7,726 bases of DNA from positions 1-7,726 of the forward strand of contig JAITWF010000024.1 of assembly GCA_031285415.1 (NCBI GenBank), given 5' to 3'. Every line of letters starts with the position of its first letter. Positions within the stretch are counted from its first letter, which is position 1. Source of the DNA: Deferribacteraceae bacterium. Lineage in GTDB: Bacteria; Chrysiogenota; Deferribacteres; Deferribacterales; JAISNW01. The notes beneath the pieces were generated by a model that saw only the letters and a list, made by a program, of their open reading frames with translations, was not told the DNA's origin and searched no databases. The translations under genes were made by a program, and so were the position numbers. Shown here piece by piece: positions 1 to 6,092 of this stretch.

Positions 1-21
1 ACCTTGGTTGCCCCTTCCAGA

Positions 22-1122
22 TCACACCTCCATCGGCGTATCTTTATAGATATACACCGAGTTTACTAGCCCCAACATCGCCATATACGTCACAAGTGAC
101 GAGCCGCCGTAGCTAATCAGAGGCAGAGGCACCCCCACCACAGGGGCGATCCCCATCGTCATACTCACATTTATATAGAATTGAAATAGTATAAATCCGC
201 CTACAGCCACACAGACGACCTTCCCCCTCGCCTCCTTAAACTGCACCGCCGTCATCATAACCCTCGATAGCAGCAGCAGAAACAGCGCAATAACCGCTAT
301 CCCCCCTGCAAAGCCCCTCTCCTCATTTATTACAGAGAAGATAAAGTCTGTATGTCTCTCTGGCATAAACTTCAGATGCGCCTGCGTCCCTTTCAGATAC
401 CCCTTCCCTGTCAGTCCGCCAGAGCCGATCGCAATCTTCGACTGCCGTGCCTGATATCCACCGCCGCCAGAGTATTTATCTGGAGCAAGGAAGCTGATCA
501 CTCGCATACGCTGATAGTTTGCCATCTTATTCCACATCACAGGGGCGGCAAACATACAAAGTATCACAAATAGCGCAACGATCTCTTTGCGAACGCCTAG
601 AAATGCAACCACAATCCCCCATACCGCAATATACGTCATCGCTGTACCAAGGTCTGGCTGCAAAAAAACAAGCCCAAAGGGGGGCAGTAGCCAGACGAGC
701 TTTTTGAGTAACTTAAAGAAGCCGATACTCTGCGCCTCCAGATCCATAAAGACCCAGCCCAACATCACAACCCATACAAACTTAAAGAACTCCGATGGTT
801 GCACGCCAAAGATCCAACGCCTTGCGCCCATTCCAACATCGCCCTTCAAGATTACTAACACTAGCGCAAGACAGCCTATTATATAGAGCGGTATCGCAAA
901 TCGGACAAAGCGTTTGTAGCCGATAAACGACACAGCAAAGAATATTATCAAGCCGAAGCCAAAGATCTTGAGCTGTCGTGCGGCGTTCCCTCGAACAAGC
1001 CCTGTTGTGGTGTCGTACACTGCACTATATATGGCAAAGTAGCTTATCACAGCCATAATCATGACGATCAGCAGCAGAAAGTAGTCTGATCTTTTAAATA
1101 TATTCTTAATGTCTTGTAGCAT
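22..1122 (-). CDS. rodA: RodA, SEDS-family peptidoglycan glycosyltransferase of the elongasome
   Basis: RodA polymerises lipid II into glycan strands at the inner membrane, paired with PBP2, to extend the side wall. The 366-residue product has the usual family length and about ten hydrophobic segments. SEDS motifs appear in order: GARRW at 99-103, QPSEFFK at 108-114, QPDLGT at 155-160, a GSGGLTGKG loop at 233-241, PERHTDFIFSV at 254-264 and PLISYGGSS at 334-342. Asp259 in HTDF matches the conserved catalytic Asp of RodA. RodA rather than FtsW is chosen because mrdA (PBP2) lies directly upstream and the mre genes precede that. The ATG at 1122 overlaps the end of mrdA by 17 bp, so translation is probably coupled; I see no strong ribosome binding site. 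It is the last gene of the operon visible here. Only 21 bases remain beyond its TGA stop, too few to tell whether the operon continues. Confidence 0.97.
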   Translation of the reverse strand: MLQDIKNIFKRSDYFLLLIVMIMAVISYFAIYSAVYDTTTGLVRGNAARQLKIFGFGLIIFFAVSFIGYKRFVRFAIPLYIIGCLALVLVILKGDVGMGARRWIFGVQPSEFFKFVWVVMLGWVFMDLEAQSIGFFKLLKKLVWLLPPFGLVFLQPDLGTAMTYIAVWGIVVAFLGVRKEIVALFVILCMFAAPVMWNKMANYQRMRVISFLAPDKYSGGGGYQARQSKIAIGSGGLTGKGYLKGTQAHLKFMPERHTDFIFSVINEERGFAGGIAVIALFLLLLSRVMMTAVQFKEARGKVVCVAVGGFILFQFYINVSMTMGIAPVVGVPLPLISYGGSSLVTYMAMLGLVNSVYIYKDTPMEV

Positions 1123-2938
1123 AGCCCAATTCCAACATTTTATTCATAATCGCCCCACCAACAGGTGCGCCACTCTTGCCACCCGATCCGCCATGCTCTA
1201 GCATAACTACTACAGTATATCGAGGAGCCTCCTCTGGAAAGATCCCTGCAAACCAGCTGTGATCCCTCCACTGCTCAGGGATCTCGTCCTCTTCCATATT
1301 CTCGACACGTTTCAGGCTCACAACCTGCGCTGTGCCGGTCTTTCCACCTAGTTTCATCCCTGCAACCCTTGCACGCCAAGCGGTGCCGTGCATATCGTCT
1401 ACAGCCTTCACCAATGCGCTCATAACAAGGCTACGGATCTCCTCTGACACTGGAAATGTAGCTGTTAGCTGTGGCTCGATAACCATTATATCGCCTGTTA
1501 TCGGATCCTCCGTAGCCTCTACGATACGAGGGGCGTACACATTGCCACCGTTGAAAATCGACGATATCATCGTAGCCACCTGCAACGGCGTCGAGGTGGT
1601 ATACCCCTGCCCGATCGAGATATTCACAGTCTCCCCAGGATACCAAGGCTCCTTTAGATACCGCTGCTTCCAATCCCTAGATGGAAAGAGCCCTGTGCGC
1701 TCATTTGGCAGGTCGATCCCAGTCAACCGCCCGAGAGAGAACGCCGAAGAGTACTCATGAAATTTATCTATCCCGAGCTGCGAGCCCATATTATAGAAGT
1801 ATACGTCGCAAGAGTTTGAGATTGCATCGACCAAGTTCATCTTGCCATGCCCCTCTCGCAGCCAACAGTTGTGAATTATCGTACTCTGTGGGTTCACCTT
1901 AAACGATCCACCACAGGTGAAGGTCGTTTCAGGGGTAACAGTCCCCTCCGCAAGCCCTGCCACAGCACCTAAGATCTTAAAGACTGAGCCAGGAGGATAT
2001 GCGCCCTCGATAGGGCGGTTCACCAGCGGTTTACGAGGATCGTTTATCAACTTCTTCCAATTTTCATCGCTTATAGCAGGGTTAAACATACTTAAATCAA
2101 ATGTAGGGGCGGAGTATAACGCTACAACAGAGTTATCCCTACCATCCAGCACCACAACCGAGCCTTGTCTACCCTGCAATATCGTATCTATATAGAGCTG
2201 CAATCTATAATCTAGCGTCAGGATCACATTCTGCCCTGGTACCGACGGCGTTTCACTCATAACGTCGATAACTCTGCCAACGTTATCCACCTCTACGATA
2301 CGTGAGCCGTCTTTACCCCTCAAAAGCATGTCGTACTGCTTCTCAATGCCACTCTTGCCGATAATATCGCCAGCGGCGTAATCTTTCAGAGTAAGCACAT
2401 CCTGCTCCGACACCTCGCCCAGATAGCCGACTACGTGGCTAAATATATTGTTGTTTATATAGCTGCGCAGAGGGTCTGCCGTAAATTGAACGCCAGGATA
2501 CTCGGCGGTGCGCTCCATAAAATATGAGATCTGCTCGAAATCAAGCCCACGAGCAATTCGGATCGGTTCGTATATATACGAGCGTTTGATACGCCGCATA
2601 GCACTTCTCTTGTCTATGTCGATAATAGTTGAGAGGTTGTCCACCAGCTTCGCTACATCTTTAGAGTCCTCTTTTACAAGCTCCATCTCGTAGCCAGGGG
2701 TATTCTTTACGAGCAGTACGCCATTACGATCTTTAATAAATCCACGATCCGCACGCACCTGCACCTCTCGGATACGATTGTTCTCCGATAATCTATATAG
2801 CTCCTCATACTGAAAGAGCTGAAGGTGTAGAAGCCTAGCACTAAGTAGGATGCATATAATAAGGATAACAAGCCAAGCAAACCTGCCTCGCTGTTTAAAG
2901 TATAGCATTACATCGTCTTTAAGAGGGCGAAAGTACAC
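1106..2938 (-). CDS. mrdA: Penicillin-binding protein 2, elongasome D,D-transpeptidase
   Basis: PBP2 cross-links new peptidoglycan during elongation and is the partner of RodA. The 610-residue product is a typical class B PBP: a short cytoplasmic tail, one membrane anchor at about 20-42, a pedestal/dimerisation region at about 55-230 (RGFIKDRNG at 65-73) and a transpeptidase domain to the C-terminus. The active-site motifs are SVFK (Ser318 nucleophile, Lys321), SCD (376-378) and KTGT (533-536). WKQ, PWYPGETVNISIGQG and TPLQ between 423 and 453 are typical of PBP2 rather than the septal FtsI. Cys342, Cys358, His364 and Cys377 are spaced like the zinc ligands reported for Acinetobacter PBP2. 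The GTG at 2938 is chosen because a perfect AGGAGG sits 5 bases upstream; the in-frame ATG at 2908 has only a poor site. The start lies inside the 3' end of mreD (20 bp overlap), and the TAA overlaps rodA, so translation is likely coupled on both sides. Confidence 0.97.
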   Translation of the reverse strand: MYFRPLKDDVMLYFKQRGRFAWLVILIICILLSARLLHLQLFQYEELYRLSENNRIREVQVRADRGFIKDRNGVLLVKNTPGYEMELVKEDSKDVAKLVDNLSTIIDIDKRSAMRRIKRSYIYEPIRIARGLDFEQISYFMERTAEYPGVQFTADPLRSYINNNIFSHVVGYLGEVSEQDVLTLKDYAAGDIIGKSGIEKQYDMLLRGKDGSRIVEVDNVGRVIDVMSETPSVPGQNVILTLDYRLQLYIDTILQGRQGSVVVLDGRDNSVVALYSAPTFDLSMFNPAISDENWKKLINDPRKPLVNRPIEGAYPPGSVFKILGAVAGLAEGTVTPETTFTCGGSFKVNPQSTIIHNCWLREGHGKMNLVDAISNSCDVYFYNMGSQLGIDKFHEYSSAFSLGRLTGIDLPNERTGLFPSRDWKQRYLKEPWYPGETVNISIGQGYTTSTPLQVATMISSIFNGGNVYAPRIVEATEDPITGDIMVIEPQLTATFPVSEEIRSLVMSALVKAVDDMHGTAWRARVAGMKLGGKTGTAQVVSLKRVENMEEDEIPEQWRDHSWFAGIFPEEAPRYTVVVMLEHGGSGGKSGAPVGGAIMNKMLELGYATRH

Positions 2939-3404
2939 GTGCGCCTCCTATGATAGCAGTCAAGATCGATACTGCGGCGATATTAAAGATTGCAAAGTAG
3001 ACGAAGCTATACCAGTAGCTCTCTGGCGGATATCCAGAAAATTGAACGGTAAGAAGGAGGTATAGCATCACACTGATTACAGCGTAGATATAGCGAGAGT
3101 AAACCTTCGACATATCAACCATCTGATATGCATACACCTTTATTAAGTTCAGAAGTTGAAAGAGAAGCACGCCAAGCCCGATAAAGATCTGGTAGTTTAG
3201 ATCGTAAAATAGCCCAAAGACTATCGCATACTTCAACGCCGTATCATCCTGTATCTTAGGAAGCATAAATATATAGAGGATTATGATATAATCAAACTTA
3301 TTTAAAAATCCGCCGAATGCGTTGAATATTACATAGCAAAAGATAAGCATGAGGGCTGTTTGGCTATATTCGTTATGAAGAACGATCTCTTTAAAATATT
3401 TCAT
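2919..3404 (-). CDS. mreD: MreD, rod shape-determining integral membrane protein
   Basis: MreD is a small multi-pass inner-membrane protein that works with MreC to link MreB filaments to the PBP2-RodA synthase. The sequence family diverges fast, so the call rests on size (161 residues), five or six hydrophobic segments (about 16-31, 38-50, 57-82, 84-94, 104-121 and 131-152), the partly conserved GLFYDL...GLG region at 64-78 that resembles the MreD signature, and position between mreC and mrdA. I place the start at the ATG at 3404, preceded by GGTGAT, which pairs with the 16S tail. An in-frame TTG four codons upstream at 3416, also preceded by GGTGATC, would add MGDY and cannot be excluded. 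The gene sits downstream of a repeat element that separates it from mreC, and its 3' end overlaps mrdA by 20 bp. Confidence 0.9.
   Translation of the reverse strand: MKYFKEIVLHNEYSQTALMLIFCYVIFNAFGGFLNKFDYIIILYIFMLPKIQDDTALKYAIVFGLFYDLNYQIFIGLGVLLFQLLNLIKVYAYQMVDMSKVYSRYIYAVISVMLYLLLTVQFSGYPPESYWYSFVYFAIFNIAAVSILTAIIGGARVLSPS
2944..2949 (-). promoter_or_regulatory. Ribosome binding site of mrdA (decides the GTG start)
   Basis: Read on the minus strand, a perfect AGGAGG lies within the end of mreD, 5 bases before the GTG at 2938. It is the best Shine-Dalgarno match in the operon. It supports the GTG over the ATG ten codons downstream, which would leave a 10-bp gap after mreD instead of an overlap. 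Confidence 0.8.
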
Positions 3405-3427
3405 GTAATCACCCAAGACAGATCACC

Positions 3428-3530
3428 ACTCCCCCCTTGAGGGGGAGTCGAAGAGCCTGTAGCGATTCGGTGGGGGGTACACAACCCCTCCCCGAAGCTA
3501 AAGCTTCGACCCTCCCTCAAGGGGAGGGTT
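3428..3530. repeat. GC-rich multi-hairpin inverted-repeat element between mreC and mreD (MITE/REP-like)
   Basis: The element is a nested imperfect palindrome of about 103 bp. Each end is its own hairpin: 3428-3435 pairs with 3441-3448 (8 bp, loop CTTGA), and 3510-3516 pairs with 3522-3528 (7 bp, loop TCAAG). The two loops are exact reverse complements. The end hairpins are inverted copies of each other: 3433-3453 matches the reverse complement of 3504-3524 at 19 of 21 positions, including GTCGAAG against CTTCGAC. Two inner hairpins lie between them, 3474-3478 with 3484-3488 and 3493-3499 with 3502-3508 (CGAAGCT/AGCTTCG). It has no coding capacity. Neither strand has a T-run after a stem, so it does not look like an intrinsic terminator. 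It resembles a dispersed non-autonomous palindromic element. It will be transcribed as part of the mre mRNA and could affect mRNA processing, stability or relative expression of mreBC and mreD-mrdA-rodA. Confidence 0.8.
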
Positions 3531-3546
3531 ATATGGGATAGCTGTC

Positions 3547-4362
3547 TCATCTCTCCGTCTGCTCCCTTTTATCATGCTTCACCACCAGAACCTGCTCCAG
3601 CTTATAAAAATCAACTGCACAATCCACTATAAGCTTCTGAAACATCCCTGTTGGGGGCGACATAATCTCACGAACGGTTCCGATATTTACACCTTTAGGG
3701 TATAGCTGCCCCATGCCAGAGGTAACTAGCTGATCACCACTCTCTACAACGTCTAGTCTATCGTAATAATCAACATATAGCTCGCCACGACCATCACCCT
3801 TTAGCATACCGACAGCCCTTGTGCGGCTATTTATCACGCTGACGCTACTTTCGTGATGGTATAGAAGCACCACTCGGCTAGTGCCGTGATAAACATCTGA
3901 AACTCTGCCCACAAGCCCTGCTGCCGATACCACAGGGTCGTTAACGGCGATCCCATCGGCTGTACCTCTGTCGATTATGATATACTTCATATATCCATCC
4001 ACGTTTCTACCGATAACGTTTGCCGCTGTCGTAGTGAACGCATAGGTGTCTCTAAAGTTGAGGAGTTTATTCAGATTTTCTAGGGTGGTAAGTTTTTCGG
4101 AGATAACAGCGTTTTGTAGAGTAAGTGTATCAAGCTCCTTGCGAAGCTCACCATTCTCCTCTGCAACATCCACAAGCCATATGTAGTTATGCCACAGATC
4201 AGAGGCTGTTACAGTGATAGAGCTAACTACATATACTATAGGGTTAAGGAGATTGCCCAGTATCCCCTTATAGGGACCTGATATTGCAGGATTACGAAAC
4301 TGAATCACAACGAGCAGGATTAAAAATCCTGCTACGATAAGATAACGCTTCAAATTTTTCAT
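3547..4362 (-). CDS. mreC: MreC, rod shape-determining scaffold protein
   Basis: MreC is a bitopic inner-membrane protein whose periplasmic part forms filaments and activates PBP2-RodA. The 271-residue product has a short basic N-terminus, one membrane segment at about 8-22, a coiled coil at about 67-101 (EENGELRKELDTLTLQNAV onward) and then the beta-rich MreC domain. That domain shows ANVIGRN (114-120), IIIDRGTADGI (128-138), GLVGRVSDV (149-157) and TSGMGQLYPKGVNIGTV (214-230), all family-typical. The length is normal. The ATG at 4362 is 5 bp after the mreB stop. The intervening AT-rich stretch has no Shine-Dalgarno sequence, so translation probably depends on ribosomes finishing mreB. Downstream the operon continues to mreD only after the palindromic element. 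Confidence 0.96.
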   Translation of the reverse strand: MKNLKRYLIVAGFLILLVVIQFRNPAISGPYKGILGNLLNPIVYVVSSITVTASDLWHNYIWLVDVAEENGELRKELDTLTLQNAVISEKLTTLENLNKLLNFRDTYAFTTTAANVIGRNVDGYMKYIIIDRGTADGIAVNDPVVSAAGLVGRVSDVYHGTSRVVLLYHHESSVSVINSRTRAVGMLKGDGRGELYVDYYDRLDVVESGDQLVTSGMGQLYPKGVNIGTVREIMSPPTGMFQKLIVDCAVDFYKLEQVLVVKHDKREQTER

Positions 4363-4367
4363 TAATA

Positions 4368-5393
4368 TTAATCAACTGTAACTTGTTTTAGCAGATCCAG
4401 CTGTTCTAGCACCCTACCAGTTCCGACAGCAACCGCCGTTAATGGATCATCTGATACCACTATCGGTAGCCCTGTCTCCACAGAGAGGCGTTTATCAAGA
4501 TTTTTCAGGAGTGCACCGCCACCAGTAAGCACTATACCTCTGCCAACTATATCGGCAGCAAGCTCTGGCGGAGTCTTCTCTAGAGCGATCTTCACAGCGT
4601 CCACAATCTTAATGAGCGACTCCTCAAGAGCCTCTCGAACCTCTGCATCTGTGATCTCACGAGTTTTAGGGATACCGGTTACCTGATCTTGCCCCTTTAT
4701 CTCCATGCTAACGCCCTCATCGAGCGGATATGCAGTGCCGATACGAATCTTTACCTGCTCCGCCGTCGATGTACCGATCAGCATGCTATATTTACGTTTA
4801 AAGTAGTTTACGATACTCTCATCCATCTCGTCGCCGCCAACTCGCACAGAGTTTGCGTATACTATGCCGTATAGAGAGATGATTGCAACCTCTGTGGTGC
4901 CGCCGCCTATATCGACCACCATATTGCCCGATGGCTCTTGGATAGGAAGCCCTGCCCCAATCGCCGCTGCCATAGGCTCTTCGACGACATAAACCTCTCT
5001 GGCACCTGCATTTATAGCCGAATCACGCACAGCCCTCTTCTCCACCTGCGTAACGCCAGACGGAATACAGATAACCATACGTGGACGCACCAATGGGCGT
5101 CTAGAATGAACTTTCATGATAAAGTGGCGAAGCATCTTCTCGGTGATGTCATAGTCCGCAATAACGCCATCTTTCATCGGGCGAATCGCCTGTATATTGG
5201 CAGGAGTCCTGCCAAGCATACTTTTCGCCTCGGTGCCAACTGCCAATATTTCGTTTGTATTTTTATTTATAGCGACAACTGATGGCTCACTGCATACCAC
5301 CCCTTTGCCCCTTACGTATACTAATGTGTTTGCGGTACCTAAATCTATTGCAATGTCAGTTGAAAACATCTGACTCAAAAAATCTCCCTTCAT
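4368..5393 (-). CDS. mreB: MreB, actin-like rod shape-determining protein
   Basis: MreB forms ATP-dependent membrane-bound filaments that guide side-wall synthesis. The 341-residue product has all actin-fold nucleotide motifs: phosphate-1 IDLGTANT (16-23), the VVEEPMAAAIGAG region (136-148) with the catalytic-type Glu, phosphate-2 VVDIGGGTTEVA (159-170) and the adenosine motif GRGIVLTGGGALL (284-296). Identity to known MreB is obvious throughout. I choose the ATG at 5393 because GGGGGAG lies 6 bases upstream and it gives the normal short N-terminus before the first beta strand. An in-frame ATG at 5417 would add eight residues (MRVEGELL), but those codons contain the binding site itself. This is the first gene of the minus-strand operon and faces the divergent intergenic region. 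Confidence 0.98.
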   Translation of the reverse strand: MKGDFLSQMFSTDIAIDLGTANTLVYVRGKGVVCSEPSVVAINKNTNEILAVGTEAKSMLGRTPANIQAIRPMKDGVIADYDITEKMLRHFIMKVHSRRPLVRPRMVICIPSGVTQVEKRAVRDSAINAGAREVYVVEEPMAAAIGAGLPIQEPSGNMVVDIGGGTTEVAIISLYGIVYANSVRVGGDEMDESIVNYFKRKYSMLIGTSTAEQVKIRIGTAYPLDEGVSMEIKGQDQVTGIPKTREITDAEVREALEESLIKIVDAVKIALEKTPPELAADIVGRGIVLTGGGALLKNLDKRLSVETGLPIVVSDDPLTAVAVGTGRVLEQLDLLKQVTVD

Positions 5394-5509
5394 TAATAAC
5401 TCCCCCTCAACTCTCATTAGTAACAGATTAATTCACAAAATACAATAACTTTTACGACATTTTTAATTGCGCTCACACCTCTTGGTATGCTACTATCGAC
5501 TTATCTACT
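5394..5509. promoter_or_regulatory. Divergent intergenic region with promoters for the mre operon and the SIS-mfd pair
   Basis: These 116 AT-rich bases separate two diverging transcription units and must hold both promoters unless one starts further inside a gene. A possible plus-strand promoter is TTGCGC (5467-5472) and TACTAT (5491-5496) with an 18-base spacer. TGGTATGCT at 5483-5491 is an alternative extended -10. A possible minus-strand promoter is TTGTAT (5445-5440) and TACTAA (5422-5417) with a 17-base spacer, which would place transcription start between the two candidate mreB ATGs. All boxes match the sigma-70 consensus only partly (3-4 of 6). I see no convincing operator palindrome. 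Confidence 0.4.
5400..5406 (-). promoter_or_regulatory. Ribosome binding site of mreB (decides the ATG at 5393)
   Basis: On the minus strand GGGGGAG ends 6 bases before the ATG at 5393. The spacing and purine run make it a good site. It argues against the in-frame ATG at 5417, whose reading frame would pass through it. Confidence 0.7.
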
Positions 5510-6079
5510 ATGGAAAACAATATCAAATCACAGATTACAGACCACACCAAGCTTTTAACTAAACTAGATCTCGACAGTATCCGTAATATCGCCCAGATGG
5601 CGGCGGATTGCTTCTTAAATGGCGGAAAGCTTTATATATGCGGCTCTGCCCTCTCTGGCTTCATAGCCCAATATGCGGCAGCAATGCTTATGAATAAATG
5701 CACCCTCTCTCGCCCACCACTCCCTGCGATCGCCCTTAGAAGCGATCTATCGTATATCCCACTGCACGACAACGCCACGCCGTGCGATACCGACATATTC
5801 GAGAAGCAGATCTCCGCACTTGCCACAGGTGCCGATATCGTATGGGGGTTTGCCGCCGATAAATCGTGTGAAACCGTTGTGCGTGCACTACGAATAGCTG
5901 CACAGAATAAGATTAAAACCGTAGGCTTCGTGGGTATAGAGAGCGATGGAATACAGGGATTATGCGACGTTACAATATCTGTAGCGCACGAAAGCCCTAT
6001 CAGAGTACAAGAGATCCACTTCGCCGCAGTCCACCTGATCTGCGACACGATCGATACTATAATATTTTCACAATCGTAG
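5510..6079 (+). CDS. SIS-domain protein, DiaA/GmhA-like, catalytic residues not conserved
   Basis: The 189-residue protein has the length and layout of GmhA (sedoheptulose-7-phosphate isomerase) and DiaA (DnaA-binding initiation factor): an N-terminal helix, a SIS core from NGGKLYICG (37-45), RPPLPAIAL (68-76) and a C-terminal RVQEIHFAAVHLICDTIDTIIF (165-186). By alignment from memory, the GmhA zinc/catalytic His61 and Glu65 are Tyr55 and Met59 here, while Gln172 and His180 are kept as Gln167 and His175. The Ser/Thr-rich phosphate loop (STSGNS in GmhA) is replaced by AADKSC (115-120). It therefore resembles DiaA more than an active isomerase, and the C-terminal Ile185-Phe186 aligns with DiaA Leu190-Phe191. 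A binding or regulatory role is inference. The ATG at 5510 has no clear Shine-Dalgarno sequence, and the candidate promoter would give a very short leader. The TAG is 13 bp before mfd, so the two are probably co-transcribed. Confidence 0.85.
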   Translation: MENNIKSQITDHTKLLTKLDLDSIRNIAQMAADCFLNGGKLYICGSALSGFIAQYAAAMLMNKCTLSRPPLPAIALRSDLSYIPLHDNATPCDTDIFEKQISALATGADIVWGFAADKSCETVVRALRIAAQNKIKTVGFVGIESDGIQGLCDVTISVAHESPIRVQEIHFAAVHLICDTIDTIIFSQS

Positions 6080-6083
6080 GAAG
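6078..6083 (+). promoter_or_regulatory. Ribosome binding site of mfd
   Basis: AGGAAG overlaps the stop codon of the SIS gene and lies 9 bases before the ATG at 6093. A nearer ATG at 6084 is followed one codon later by TAA and cannot start mfd. The arrangement fits translation of mfd following the SIS gene. Confidence 0.6.
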
Positions 6084-6092
6084 ATGCTGTAA

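Noticed and set aside
1332..1760. Open frame (142 codons) on the plus strand opposite mrdA
   Set aside because: It is antisense to the PBP2 transpeptidase domain, resembles no family I know and is low in complexity. The PBP2 motifs on the other strand are unambiguous.
3428..3530. Intrinsic transcription terminator between mreC and mreD
   Set aside because: The stems are strong but no T-run follows any of them on either strand, and the downstream mreD, mrdA and rodA show no other obvious promoter, so read-through is expected.
5394..5417. Longer MreB starting at the ATG at 5417
   Set aside because: The extra eight codons include the GGGGGAG that serves the ATG at 5393, and MreB proteins do not usually carry this extension.
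5632..6048. Long open frame (138 codons) on the minus strand opposite the SIS gene
   Set aside because: It lies wholly inside a well-supported coding gene, has no ribosome binding site or recognisable domain, and its protein looks like the reverse-strand shadow of the SIS frame.
5510..6079. Naming the SIS gene gmhA (phosphoheptose isomerase)
   Set aside because: The GmhA metal/catalytic His and Glu and the Ser/Thr phosphate loop are missing, so overall similarity is not enough for an enzyme call.
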